A stretch of 18,097 bases of DNA from JAFGCL01 sp964423835 (GTDB lineage Bacteria; Chloroflexota; Dehalococcoidia; UBA2247; RBG-13-53-26). Positions 7,461 through 14,579 of this stretch are shown here, piece by piece (position 1 is the first letter of the stretch; each line of letters begins with the position of its first letter). The notes beneath the pieces were generated by a model, which worked only from the letters and a program-made list of their open reading frames with translations, had not been told where the DNA came from and did no database searches. The position numbers and the translations under genes were made by a program. The stretch spans positions 1 to 18,097 of the forward strand of contig CAYRGJ010000049.1 of assembly GCA_964423835.1 (NCBI GenBank), read 5' to 3'.

Positions 7461-8528
7461 ATGCTGCCTTCCGGCCGGTTCGCCGCCCGTCCCCAGGAAG
7501 ACATTGCCATCGTCAGGACCAAGACGCAGTGGCTCCTTCTGGCAGCGGGGCTCATCTTCGCAGTCACGATGGTCCTGTGGGTGCCCTCTGCATGGCAATG
7601 GTGGCTGATCATAACTGGCATTTACACCGTGGCCGCGCTGGGCCTCCATATCATGACCGGGCTCTGCGGCCAGTTCTCCATGGGGCAGGCGGCCTTCATG
7701 GCCGTGGGGGCCTACACCACCGCCGTCCTGACTACGAGGTACGGGCTGTCCCCCTGGCTCACCCTGCCGCTGTCCGGCCTGGTGGCCGGAATTGTCGGAG
7801 TGGTCTTCGGCATGCCTGCACTCAGGATAAAGGGCTTCTACCTGGTCATGTCCACCATCGCCGCCCAGTTCATCATCATCTGGGGGCTGGGCGAGTGGGA
7901 GTCAGTCACCGGCGGGCTGGGCGGCATCAAGGTCCCGCCTATTACCTTCTCCGGCAAGGCATTCGACTACCTGCAGTACTGGTGGCTGACCCTGGCCATA
8001 GTCGTGGTCATGATCTACCTGGCCAAGAACCTGCAGCGGACCGCCTCGGGCCGGACCTTCATCGCGGTGAGGGACAACGACCTGGCGGCCGAGGTCATGG
8101 GCATCAACCTGTTCCGCGCCAAGCTTCTGGCCTTCTTCGTGGGGTGTTTCTTCGCCGGCATTGCCGGCTGGCTGTGGGCGCATTTCTACTTCCACATCAC
8201 GCCAGGCCAGTTTGCCTTCAAGACCTCGCTCTGGCTGCTGGGCATGATCATCATCGGTGGGATGGGGAGCACCACCGGCGCCGTCCTCGGCGTTATCGTG
8301 GTCAGGTTCATGGACAAGATGGTCGACGAGATCTCGCCCATCGTGGTCAGGGCCTTCCCGGAGTGGGCCGGGCAGGCTTCAGCCGCCCTGGCGCTGATCG
8401 TATTCGCCGCGGTGGTGCTCTTCTTCATCATGGTGGAGCCCAAGGGGGTCTACCACCGGATCCAGAGGATAATCCTCTACTACCGGCTGTATCCGTTCTC
8501 GTACCAGTCCGGGACAAGGGGGACGTAG
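7461..8528 (+). CDS. livM: Branched-chain-type ABC transporter permease LivM
   Basis: 355 residues, the second permease subunit. Family marks are GLCGQFSMGQAAFMAVGAYT near residues 67-86, PALRIKGFYLVMSTIAAQFI, GGLGGIKVPP, SGRTFIAVRDNDLAAEVMGI (the ATPase-contact loop) and IIGGMGSTTGAVLG. The C-terminus, VEPKGVYHRIQRIILYYRLY, is the usual basic tail. About nine hydrophobic segments cross the membrane. It begins 4 bp after livH. A degraded second livM with the same FSMG-AAFMAVGAYTTA and LYYRL landmarks lies at 10911-11112, so this family has been duplicated locally. Confidence 0.93.
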   Translation: MLPSGRFAARPQEDIAIVRTKTQWLLLAAGLIFAVTMVLWVPSAWQWWLIITGIYTVAALGLHIMTGLCGQFSMGQAAFMAVGAYTTAVLTTRYGLSPWLTLPLSGLVAGIVGVVFGMPALRIKGFYLVMSTIAAQFIIIWGLGEWESVTGGLGGIKVPPITFSGKAFDYLQYWWLTLAIVVVMIYLAKNLQRTASGRTFIAVRDNDLAAEVMGINLFRAKLLAFFVGCFFAGIAGWLWAHFYFHITPGQFAFKTSLWLLGMIIIGGMGSTTGAVLGVIVVRFMDKMVDEISPIVVRAFPEWAGQASAALALIVFAAVVLFFIMVEPKGVYHRIQRIILYYRLYPFSYQSGTRGT

Positions 8529-8617
8529 CACGGGCGCGTCCCGCGGAGTCTCTGTTGGAGGTGATGGCCATGAGACCGTCGAGCTGACGCCGTTCGCAGG
8601 CCTGTCTGCGCTCGCCT

Positions 8618-8633
8618 GGCCCCCGACGGGGCC
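8618..8633 (+). promoter_or_regulatory. GC hairpin between livM and the binding-protein gene
   Basis: GGCCCC-CGAC-GGGGCC forms a perfect 6-bp GC stem in the 141-bp livM/binding-protein gap. A TACTAAT at 8644-8650 could be a -10 box for extra expression of the binding protein. No T-run follows the hairpin, so partial attenuation or mRNA end protection are both possible. Confidence 0.35.
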
Positions 8634-8669
8634 GGCGATCGGGTACTAATGCCGAAAGGAGGCCGAACG

Positions 8670-9914
8670 ATGCGTTCAAGAACACTGGGCATGATCCTGC
8701 TGTGCCTGTTGGTGGTGGCGGCGCCCCTCTTCGCGGGGTGCGGCGGCGACGAGGAAACGGGCGACGTCAATGAGATCAAGTACGGGTGGATCTGGGACTT
8801 CACCGGCCGGGCGGCAGCAGGTGTAACCCAGACCTTCGACGGTTTCAGAGACTACCTGCACTACGCGGCTGAGACCGAGCCCATTGACGGAATCGAGATT
8901 TCCCTCCTGACCTACGACACCAAGAGTGACCCATCCCTGGTGCCTCAGGGATATGAATGGATGAAGAACGAGGGAGCAGACGTGATGAGCGCCGCTCCAC
9001 AGGACACCGAGGTACTGAGAAGCCGCTTCGAGGCGGACGAGATCCCCTTCTACGCGCTGTCGAACATCGAGTCGATGGTCGACTGCCAGTGGCTGACCAG
9101 CCTCTACGGTCCGCCGGAGCTGCAGCTGGAGGTGCAGCTGGAGTGGATAGAGAAGAACTGGACTGCCTACCCCACCAAACCCAAGGTCGGGTTCATCGGC
9201 CTGGCGGGGGTCGCCTTCTACGTTTCGCAGGGCAACACCGTCGAGCAGTGGGTCACCACCCGGCCCGACAAGTTTGACTGGCTGGGCAAGCGGCTGGCGC
9301 CGCCGACCACCACCAGCTGGGTGACGGATGCCGAGGCCATGATGGGCTGCGACTTCCTGTTCCTCTCCATGAGCGGGTCGCCGCTGGTGAACCTGGTGAA
9401 GGAGCTGCGGGCCAGGGGGTTCCAGGGGACGCTCATGGGCCCCAGCGAGACCTACTTCTCCTTCTACATGCTGATGAGGTCGTCGCTGACCCCGGACCAG
9501 CTCACTGGGACCATGGCCGGCACCTACACGCCCTGGTGGGGCGAGGACACCGACTTCATGAACCAGGTGGTGGAATACGCCCAGAAGTACCACCGGCCCG
9601 ATGAGATGGCCAAGATCTACCAGGGGACCGGCGAGTTCAACGGCTGGGCCGCCGGCATGATCTTCGTTGACGCCGTGAGAAGGGCGGCCAAGAAGGTCGG
9701 AGCGGATAAGGTCGACGGGGCAGCGATTCACGAGGCCCTGAAGAGCACCGACATGACGGTGGACGGATGGGGGAATCCCTGGAAGCTGCCGGGCAAAGAC
9801 AACGTGAACTACTTCGCCCAGACCGTCAGGATCATCCAGTACGACGCGGCCACCGACACGTGGGTGGCCGCTCCGGGCGGGGACTTCGTGTATCCGCCTT
9901 CGATCAGGGATTAG
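8670..9914 (+). CDS. Liv-type ABC transporter substrate-binding lipoprotein
   Basis: 414 residues. The signal peptide has an R-rich start, a hydrophobic core and a lipobox, LFAGC, with Cys24 as the lipidation site, so it is anchored outside the cytoplasmic membrane. The mature part is a Peripla_BP_6 type I binding fold, opening IKYGWIWDFTGRAAAG and showing the typical DAVRRAAKK helix near the end. It captures the substrate for LivH/LivM. The start at 8670 is set by AAAGGAGG at 8655-8662; an ATG seven codons upstream lies before this site. It is paralogous to the minus-strand lipoprotein at 11200, which has the same length and plan. Operon context with an acyl-CoA synthetase favours a carboxylic acid over an amino acid as ligand. 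Confidence 0.92.
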   Translation: MRSRTLGMILLCLLVVAAPLFAGCGGDEETGDVNEIKYGWIWDFTGRAAAGVTQTFDGFRDYLHYAAETEPIDGIEISLLTYDTKSDPSLVPQGYEWMKNEGADVMSAAPQDTEVLRSRFEADEIPFYALSNIESMVDCQWLTSLYGPPELQLEVQLEWIEKNWTAYPTKPKVGFIGLAGVAFYVSQGNTVEQWVTTRPDKFDWLGKRLAPPTTTSWVTDAEAMMGCDFLFLSMSGSPLVNLVKELRARGFQGTLMGPSETYFSFYMLMRSSLTPDQLTGTMAGTYTPWWGEDTDFMNQVVEYAQKYHRPDEMAKIYQGTGEFNGWAAGMIFVDAVRRAAKKVGADKVDGAAIHEALKSTDMTVDGWGNPWKLPGKDNVNYFAQTVRIIQYDAATDTWVAAPGGDFVYPPSIRD

Positions 9915-9931
9915 AGACACGGCCGCGGGAT

Positions 9932-9960
9932 CGCGGGTCATGCGGGTCGCATGACCCGCG
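9932..9960 (+). promoter_or_regulatory. 13-bp perfect hairpin after the binding-protein gene
   Basis: CGCGGGTCATGCG-GGT-CGCATGACCCGCG is a perfect 13-bp stem with a 3-nt loop, 17 bp after the stop codon. No T-run follows. In Liv operons the binding protein is needed in excess, and hairpins of this kind can stop part of the transcription or protect the upstream mRNA. Confidence 0.7.
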
Positions 9961-9998
9961 TGGCCTGACCGGCGATACATGCGCCGAAGTGGGCGCGA

Positions 9999-10039
9999 CC
10001 GGCGCCTGGTGGCCACGGCCACAGGCTGCCAGGCGCCGG
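9999..10039 (+). promoter_or_regulatory. Second long hairpin before livG
   Basis: CCGGCGCCTGG at 9999-10009 pairs perfectly with CCAGGCGCCGG at 10029-10039, and inside it TGGCC-AC-GGCCA can form a smaller stem. Together with the hairpin at 9932 it fills much of the 190-bp gap between the binding protein and livG. Confidence 0.65.
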
Positions 10040-10104
10040 GCATACCGGGCCACAGGGCTCTGACGGGATGCCAGGAGACGGCCCGCGCCGGTGGATGGTG
10101 CGAG

Positions 10105-10905
10105 ATGACAGAGAGCAAGACGAGTGCAGTAGAGTTGAGGGTGGACAACGTGGACCTCAGCTTCGGCGGGATTAAGGCCGTCGACAGGGTGAGCTTTGAC
10201 GTCGCGAAAGGGCAGATCGTGGGCATCATCGGGCCCAACGGCGCCGGCAAGACCAGCACCCTCAACTGCATCAACGGGTTCTACCGGCCCCAGAAGGGCG
10301 AGGTGTACTTCCGGGACAGGAAGATAACCAGGCTGAGGCCAGACATTGTAGCCAAGATGGGCATAAGCCGGACCTTCCAGAACATACAGCTCTATACTGG
10401 CCTGAACGTGGTGGACAACCTCATGGCCGCCAGGTACTTCATGTTCAAGGCTTCATGGATCGAGAACGCCCTGTTCTACGGGCGGGCGCACTGGGAAGAG
10501 GTGAAGCAGCGCTGGGCAGTGGAGGAGATCATCGACTTCCTTGAGCTGCAGCGGTACCGGAAGGCAGTCGTGGGGACCCTCCCTTACGGGGTCCGCAAGC
10601 GCATAGACCTGGGCCGAGCCCTGGCCCAGGAGCCCCAGCTGCTCCTCCTGGATGAGCCCATGGCGGGAATGAACATGGAAGAGAAGGAGGACATGGCCCG
10701 GTTCGTCCTCGACGTGCAGGAGCAGAAGGGGATCACCATCGTCCTCATCGAACACGACATGGGTGTGGTCATGGACATCACCGACAAGGTGGTGGTTCTT
10801 GACTTCGGCCGCAAGATCGCCGAGGGATCGCCGTATGTGGTGAAGAAGGACCCTGTGGTGGTCAAGGCCTACCTGGGAGAGCAGGCGGCCGCGCCTCTGG
10901 ACTAG
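10105..10905 (+). CDS. livG: Branched-chain-type ABC transporter ATP-binding protein LivG
   Basis: 266 residues, a cytoplasmic ATPase that powers the importer. Walker A is GPNGAGKT (residues 43-50). The Q-loop region is ISRTFQNIQLYTGLNVVDN, the signature is LPYGVRKRIDLGRAL (from residue 159), Walker B is LLLLDEPMAGMN with Asp183/Glu184, and the switch His217 lies in IEHDM. The signature lacks the usual Q and reads YGVRKR, a modest variation. The C-terminus VVKAYLGEQ is the LivG trademark. ATG 10105 is chosen because homology begins shortly after it; the frame is open back to 9979, but that part lies in the hairpin region. LivG normally pairs with LivF, which is not found in this window. Confidence 0.92.
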   Translation: MTESKTSAVELRVDNVDLSFGGIKAVDRVSFDVAKGQIVGIIGPNGAGKTSTLNCINGFYRPQKGEVYFRDRKITRLRPDIVAKMGISRTFQNIQLYTGLNVVDNLMAARYFMFKASWIENALFYGRAHWEEVKQRWAVEEIIDFLELQRYRKAVVGTLPYGVRKRIDLGRALAQEPQLLLLDEPMAGMNMEEKEDMARFVLDVQEQKGITIVLIEHDMGVVMDITDKVVVLDFGRKIAEGSPYVVKKDPVVVKAYLGEQAAAPLD

Positions 10906-10910
10906 GGCGG

Positions 10911-11112
10911 CGGTTCTCCATGGGGCACGCCGCCTTCATGGCGGTGGGAGCCTACACCACCGCCCTCCACGGCCAGCAGCGTCGGCCCGGCCATGCAGTT
11001 CGTGGTGTTTGGCCTGGTCATTGTCATCCTCCTGCTGATCGAGCCCAGGGGAATTCAGCAGCGCGTGGAGAAGATCAAGCTCTACTACCGCCTGCGTCCG
11101 TTCTCCTACTGA
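10911..11112 (+). pseudogene. Internally deleted, frameshifted livM remnant
   Basis: Right after livG, FSMGHAAFMAVGAYTTA (from 10914) copies the N-terminal landmark of LivM; 47 of the first 51 bases match the intact livM at 7674. After about 18 codons the frame changes. The second frame then gives VGPAMQFVVFGLVIVILLL followed by IEPRGIQQRVEKIKLYYRLR and the end PFSY-stop, the LivM C-terminus. About 300 residues between the two ends are gone, so no working permease can be made. It stands where livF might be expected and is the relic of a second livM. Confidence 0.8.
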
Positions 11113-11142
11113 CACTGCCCGTTCCGCTTCTTGAGAGAGAAG

Positions 11143-11166
11143 AGGGCGGGCATTGCTGCCCACCCT
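11143..11166. terminator. Hairpin between the converging livM remnant and lipoprotein gene
   Basis: AGGGCGGGCA-TTGC-TGCCCACCCT forms a 10-bp stem with one C-A mismatch. It lies between the end of the plus-strand operon (11112) and the stop of the minus-strand lipoprotein (11200), so it could end transcription from either side. No T-run is present on the plus strand. Confidence 0.5.
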
Positions 11167-11199
11167 CCGGCCGTGATCATCCGCTCCAGGATGCTGGCG

Positions 11200-12444
11200 T
11201 CACACGGGTGCCGAAATAGCCTCGTACCACTTGTCCTTCGCCAGCTCCCACTTGCCCGCCGCGACGTCCCACTTGTGTATCCGCATCGTCCAGAGGCCGG
11301 TGTTGGTGCCCCCGGGAAACTGGAAGGTGTTGCCCATCTCGCCGAATTCGATTTCGGTGGCGTCGAAGGCGGCCTTCAGGGCATCGCCGTCCAGATTGGC
11401 CGGACCAGCGGCCTTGGCCGCCCTGGAGATCGCGTCGAATACGAAAGTCCCAGTGACCCACCCGCCTATGGGGCTGGTGCTCGCCAGCCTGGACTCCCAG
11501 TCACTGTAGTGGTTCTTGACGTAGTCCACCATGTCCTGGTGCCAGTCGACGTCCGCGTCAGGGCCGACCACCGGCCCCCAGTAGGTGTAGTAGCAGTCAT
11601 ACAGATCCGCGGGCGCCAGGTTGCTCTGGATCATGGCCCAATAGCCGCCGAACTGGTCGGTCCCGGTTATGAAGGAGCCCTTGTAACCGAAGGCCCGCAT
11701 CTGGCTCACGAAGGTGGCCAGAGAGTTGGCGACGTTGGAGCAGATGACGAAGTCGCAATCCCTGAACTTGTCATAGGAAGTGCCCCATGTCACCTGGGTC
11801 ACCGTGGCCCTCTCCAGGCCCACCCAGGTGAACTTGCCGGACCAGGCCGGGTTGTTGAGAACACCGTCGATAGCTGCCTGGAACTGGTCGGTCATGGCCA
11901 GAGCCCAGCCCTGATGGCCTATCTTCGGCGGGCCCTTGGCGTAGTCCCAGGTATCGGCGATGTACTGCAGCGCGCATTCGACCTGCCAGGTGTATGTGGG
12001 CACTATGTTCCATATCCAGGGGAAGTTCAGGCCATCCATGCGACCGGAGCTGCCGATGCATGGCATATGGTCCTCAGTGAGGTATGACTGCAGCATGTCC
12101 CTTTCGGTCGGGCCTATGGCATACAGCAAGTTCATTCCGCGGGATTTCAGGTCCTGGTAGCCGGTGACGGTCCGGCCATAGTCGAACTGGTGGTCATAAT
12201 CCCGGAATTGAATGGTCAGGCCCTTGATGGGAGTCTGCTCCTGATGGTACATGATTGAATCCTTGAAAATCTCCATTGTCGGCACCACGGCGGCGGCGGA
12301 CCCTCCACTGAAGTCCGTCAACACCCCGATGGTGAATGTCACGTCTTCTGTCTCCTTCGACCCTCCGCAGCCGAGGAGGGCGGGACACAGGGCCAGGATG
12401 AGCCCGAAGATGATCAGGGTCGCCATTCGAGCGGATCGCCTCAT
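11200..12444 (-). CDS. Second Liv-type ABC transporter substrate-binding lipoprotein
   Basis: 414 residues. It has a lipoprotein signal peptide with lipobox ALLGC and Cys26 as lipidation site, then a Peripla_BP_6 fold opening FTIGVLTDFSGGSAAAV. The middle carries WNIVPTYTWQVECALQYIAD and the end FQFPGGTNTGLWTMRIHKWD. It is a paralogue of the plus-strand binding protein, with shared positions such as IxxGxxxDFxGxxAA and the DA-RAAK helix, but clearly diverged, so the ligands may differ. AAAGGGGG lies 6 nt before ATG 12444. It faces the main operon tail to tail and has no transporter genes of its own, so it may feed the same LivHMG channel or be the survivor of a lost second cluster. Confidence 0.9.
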   Translation of the reverse strand: MRRSARMATLIIFGLILALCPALLGCGGSKETEDVTFTIGVLTDFSGGSAAAVVPTMEIFKDSIMYHQEQTPIKGLTIQFRDYDHQFDYGRTVTGYQDLKSRGMNLLYAIGPTERDMLQSYLTEDHMPCIGSSGRMDGLNFPWIWNIVPTYTWQVECALQYIADTWDYAKGPPKIGHQGWALAMTDQFQAAIDGVLNNPAWSGKFTWVGLERATVTQVTWGTSYDKFRDCDFVICSNVANSLATFVSQMRAFGYKGSFITGTDQFGGYWAMIQSNLAPADLYDCYYTYWGPVVGPDADVDWHQDMVDYVKNHYSDWESRLASTSPIGGWVTGTFVFDAISRAAKAAGPANLDGDALKAAFDATEIEFGEMGNTFQFPGGTNTGLWTMRIHKWDVAAGKWELAKDKWYEAISAPV

Positions 12445-12468
12445 CGTATTCCCCCTTTCTCTGGTGCG

Positions 12469-12486
12469 GACGGCAATCGTGCCGTC
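12469..12486 (-). promoter_or_regulatory. Hairpin in the 5' leader of the second binding-protein gene
   Basis: GACGGCA-ATCG-TGCCGTC is a perfect 7-bp stem with a 4-nt loop, 25 bp upstream of the start codon on the minus strand. It leaves the Shine-Dalgarno free and may affect mRNA stability. Confidence 0.4.
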
Positions 12487-12568
12487 TGATCACCCGGTGT
12501 GGGTCTATGCAGTGCGAGGCGCCTCATTTGGCTTGCCAGCGGAGCCGGCGCCGCGGGAGCGCCGCGCA

Positions 12569-12735
12569 TCATCCTCCCTGGTACGTCTTAAGGTATTTCT
12601 CTATCAGGCTGGTGGGCTTCCATCACTTCTTCAGGCCCATGTCCTCGGCCACCTTGTTGGCGGCGATGTAGCCGGGCCCTCCGGTGACCATCCCACGATC
12701 CCCTCCTCTCCAGATGCTTATAACCTTCGAGGAAT
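12569..12735 (-). pseudogene. Decayed 3' end of an oxidoreductase gene, probably FAD-dependent
   Basis: On the minus strand the frame reads RGMVTGGPGYIAANKVAEDM then GLKK, a TGA at 12623-12625, then WKPTSLIEKYLKTYQGG and a final TGA at 12569-12571. The GGPGYIAANKVAEDMG string resembles the last FAD-contact helix of phytoene-desaturase-like oxidoreductases, followed in that family by a Trp-rich tail. A TGG-to-TGA change would explain the in-frame stop in front of another TGG. No start, N-terminus or dinucleotide-binding glycine motif remains. The family call is from memory of the motif and is tentative; alternatively this is a chance open frame. Confidence 0.4.
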
Positions 12736-12869
12736 GCGCTCCACCCCCCGGCTGGTCGCGGTGAACCCTGGTAACAACTGCAGCGCGGATCCGTCGGGTC
12801 CAGCTGCCTGCTATTCACCATGGGGACTGCTTCGAGTTCAGAACCTGAAGAATCTGGCGGAGGTCATGT

Positions 12870-12896
12870 GAGCCCTGCCCGACGCCGTGGGGGCTC
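12870..12896 (-). promoter_or_regulatory. Hairpin beside the minus-strand promoter
   Basis: GAGCCC at 12870-12875 pairs with GGGCTC at 12891-12896 across a 15-nt loop. It lies at the presumed transcription start of the minus-strand promoter at 12903-12931 and could be a leader hairpin. An ATG at 12867 opens only nine codons. Confidence 0.3.
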
Positions 12897-12902
12897 AAGC
12901 TC

Positions 12903-12931
12903 TTTTTAGCTCACGCCGGCTGCAGTGTCAA
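12903..12931 (-). promoter_or_regulatory. Minus-strand promoter upstream of the decayed oxidoreductase and second lipoprotein
   Basis: On the minus strand TTGACA (plus 12926-12931), a 17-bp spacer and TAAAAA (plus 12903-12908) form a strong promoter. Transcription would cross the oxidoreductase remnant and reach the lipoprotein gene 450 bp on, since no other intact gene lies between. Confidence 0.6.
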
Positions 12932-13022
12932 CATCTTTCAGCCGGATGTAATGAAGATGCAAGATATTCCGGCGCGCAAGGCGCTGGAACCGTCATGAGG
13001 GCGTAACTACGAGCACCGGCAG

Positions 13023-13075
13023 GCCGGCCAGGCACGAATCGTTCCTACACCACCATTGGACGAACATCGGCACGG
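13023..13075 (+). pseudogene. Short relic of a serine-recombinase 3' end (copy D)
   Basis: Bases 13051-13072 (CACCATTGGACGAACATCGG plus CA) match the recombinase 3' ends at 14078 and 16953 with one mismatch to each. Weaker similarity reaches back to GCCGGCC at 13023. No reading frame is kept. The rest of 12932-13211 shows nothing I can name. Confidence 0.55.
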
Positions 13076-13211
13076 CTTGGTTTCTGGTGGAGACGGGGGA
13101 GAGCCGGGCTCGGCCTGAAACACGGGGTGCTATCTCTGTATTGCAGCCAACGGCAATCTCTCCCGTGCGTTCCACGGCCGCCCCAACAGCTCCGGCTCCG
13201 TGCCGTAGTCG

Positions 13212-13240
13212 TTGATCGGCACCGTCCGCCAGCGTAGAAT
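13212..13240 (+). promoter_or_regulatory. Promoter of the GNAT acetyltransferase gene
   Basis: TTGATC at 13212-13217, a 17-bp spacer and TAGAAT at 13235-13240. The start would be near 13247, about 100 nt before the acetyltransferase start codon. Confidence 0.55.
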
Positions 13241-13343
13241 AGTGAAGCTGGCAGCAAGTGCCCTGCGCCGCGGATCACCAGGCAGCCCATGCTAACGGAG
13301 ACAAAGAGACCCGCGTTTTGTGCGGATCCACCTGACTACTGCC

Positions 13344-13826
13344 ATGCAACACGATGCTATGTCTCTGCTGATCCAGGAAATACCGCCAGCCGATGCGCCG
13401 ATAGACCTTCTGCTGCTCGCCGACCCTTCCGAGGAAAAGATCCGCTCTTACCTGCCAGCCTCAAATTGCTTCGTCGCCTCCAGGAATGGATCGGTTGTGG
13501 CCGCAGCCGTAGTTCAACCACGAGAAGCGGGTGCTCATGAGCTCATGAGCATTGCAGTATACCCAGACCATCAACAATCTGGCATTGGGACTGCGCTCCT
13601 GAAGTGGATTGTCGATTACTTTGGCAGGGCGGGTGCCACCAAGTTGGAGGTCGGTACTGGAACGTTTGGCTACCAGCTTGCCTTCTACCAGAGGCAAGGT
13701 TTCCGGGTCACCGGGATTGACCGAGATTTCTACCTGAATAACTACGACGAGCCAGTGTTTGAGCGGGGCATTCGGCTTGTGGACATGTTGCGCCTCACCA
13801 TCACGTATGACGAGGATGCCGCATAG
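13344..13826 (+). CDS. GNAT-family N-acetyltransferase
   Basis: 160 residues from ATG 13344. The GNAT fold transfers an acetyl group from acetyl-CoA to an amine. The acetyl-CoA pyrophosphate loop (motif A) is clear in MSIAVYPDHQQSGIGTALLK, with the Q-x-x-G-x-G/A pattern as QQSGIG. The later FYQRQGFRVTGIDRDFY is the usual motif B with its conserved Tyr and Gly-Phe. The N-terminal part, PIDLLLLADPSEEKIRSYL, is typical of small stand-alone GNAT proteins. Start choice is uncertain: GTG 13320 and ATG 13359 are in frame and none has a good Shine-Dalgarno. It has its own promoter and lies between two recombinase relics, so it looks like cargo. The substrate cannot be told from sequence. Confidence 0.85.
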   Translation: MQHDAMSLLIQEIPPADAPIDLLLLADPSEEKIRSYLPASNCFVASRNGSVVAAAVVQPREAGAHELMSIAVYPDHQQSGIGTALLKWIVDYFGRAGATKLEVGTGTFGYQLAFYQRQGFRVTGIDRDFYLNNYDEPVFERGIRLVDMLRLTITYDEDAA

Positions 13827-13901
13827 GATTATTCGGCCCCCATATGGTCTACCCGGACCAGGCCGACGTCCAGGGATCAATCCCCTCCTGCCTAGATCAA
13901 G

Positions 13902-14225
13902 TTGCAGGAATGCTGCCAGAGATTGCACTACTGCCTGGATGACGCCGGGACGGCAGAGAGACAGGCGATCCTGGAGATGCTAGCCATTACGGTCACGGCC
14001 ACGCCGGACCGGGTCGACATAGCCGGGGTCATCCCGCTGGAGCGGGTTCAGCCGGCCGGAGCGGCCCCGACCTTACTCACCATTGGACGAACATGGGCAG
14101 GCTATCTCTGTTGTACCTACGAATACCCCTCTGTTGAGCCAGTGGTGACAATCGCGCGGGCGGGTGCTGCAGAATGCAACCTCGGGCTACGTCTCAACCG
14201 CAGCAAGCTTGACAGCCATCTCTAG
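13902..14225 (+). pseudogene. C-terminal fragment of a serine recombinase (copy A)
   Basis: Only the last part of the protein remains. The string CQRLHYCLDDAGTAERQAIL followed by EMLAITVTATPDRVDIAGVI and PLE is the tail typical of large serine recombinases (the LD-x-x-T-x-E-x-[KR]-x-x-[LI] helix, then an IRVxxxxxxVxIxGxIPL strand pair). It then runs on through LLTIGRTWAGYLCCTYEYPS. Neither the N-terminal catalytic domain nor the recombinase domain is present, and there is no start with a ribosome site. From 13946 to 14146 it aligns without gaps to copy B at 16821-17021, with about 23 mismatches in 201 bases. After 14146 the two copies share nothing. Confidence 0.75.
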
Positions 14226-14318
14226 CTACTCCCCACGGGTTTATCGATACCGTTCTGCCGATGGCATTGAGCCAGCCAAGTAGCTCATCGTCTTCGACAT
14301 CAGGGCTATTCAGGTAGT

Positions 14319-14365
14319 GTCAATATCGCAGAAGTATTGACGAGCACGATTGAGCGTGGTAGGCT
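14319..14365 (+). promoter_or_regulatory. Promoter with overlapping palindrome for the DUF5679 gene
   Basis: TTGACG at 14337-14342, a 17-bp spacer and TAGGCT at 14360-14365 form the promoter. GTCAATA (14319-14325) and TATTGAC (14335-14341) are perfect inverted 7-mers with a 9-bp spacer, and the right arm covers the -35 box. That position suits a repressor or activator site. Confidence 0.55.
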
Positions 14366-14392
14366 CTGCGGAGCTTAGAGGAAGGAGGAAGA

Positions 14393-14536
14393 ATGGCTCA
14401 AGCGTACTGCGTGAAGTGCAAGAAGAAGGTGGAGATCCAGACCCCGAAGAAGGTGACCCTGAAGAACAAGCGGCCGGCCATTAAGGGTAAGTGCCCCAAG
14501 TGTGGGACCGCGGTGTTCCGCATCGGCGCCGGCTGA
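14393..14536 (+). CDS. DUF5679-type small zinc-ribbon protein
   Basis: 47 residues, with AGGAGG ending 4 nt before ATG 14393. The sequence MAQAYCVKCKKKVEIQTPKK continues VTLKNKRPAIKGKCPKCGTA and ends VFRIGAG. Two CxxC knuckles (Cys6-Val-Lys-Cys9 and Cys34-Pro-Lys-Cys37) should bind one zinc ion, and the rest is very basic. This is the full length of the family, which is widespread in Chloroflexota and often adjoins ribosomal or nucleic-acid genes; its exact role is unknown to me. It has its own promoter with a palindrome and a hairpin terminator, so it is a complete single-gene unit inside the mobile region. Confidence 0.85.
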   Translation: MAQAYCVKCKKKVEIQTPKKVTLKNKRPAIKGKCPKCGTAVFRIGAG

Positions 14537-14555
14537 TCCACGTTTTCTCCGCCTT

Positions 14556-14579
14556 GAGGGCCCGGGTGACCGGGCTCTC
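14556..14579 (+). terminator. Rho-independent-like terminator after the DUF5679 gene
   Basis: GAGGGCCCGG-GTGA-CCGGGCTCTC forms a 10-bp stem with one mismatch, followed by TTGGTTT. It lies 19 bp after the stop codon. Confidence 0.65.

Noticed and set aside
8676..10274. A 532-codon open frame on the minus strand
   Set aside because: It lies opposite the binding-protein gene and livG start, lacks any domain, and is a GC-driven shadow.
11131..12087. A 318-codon open frame on the plus strand
   Set aside because: It is antisense to the second lipoprotein and has no domain-like pattern.
12588..12821. A 77-codon minus-strand frame
   Set aside because: The neighbouring frame holds the recognisable oxidoreductase tail, so this one is a shadow.
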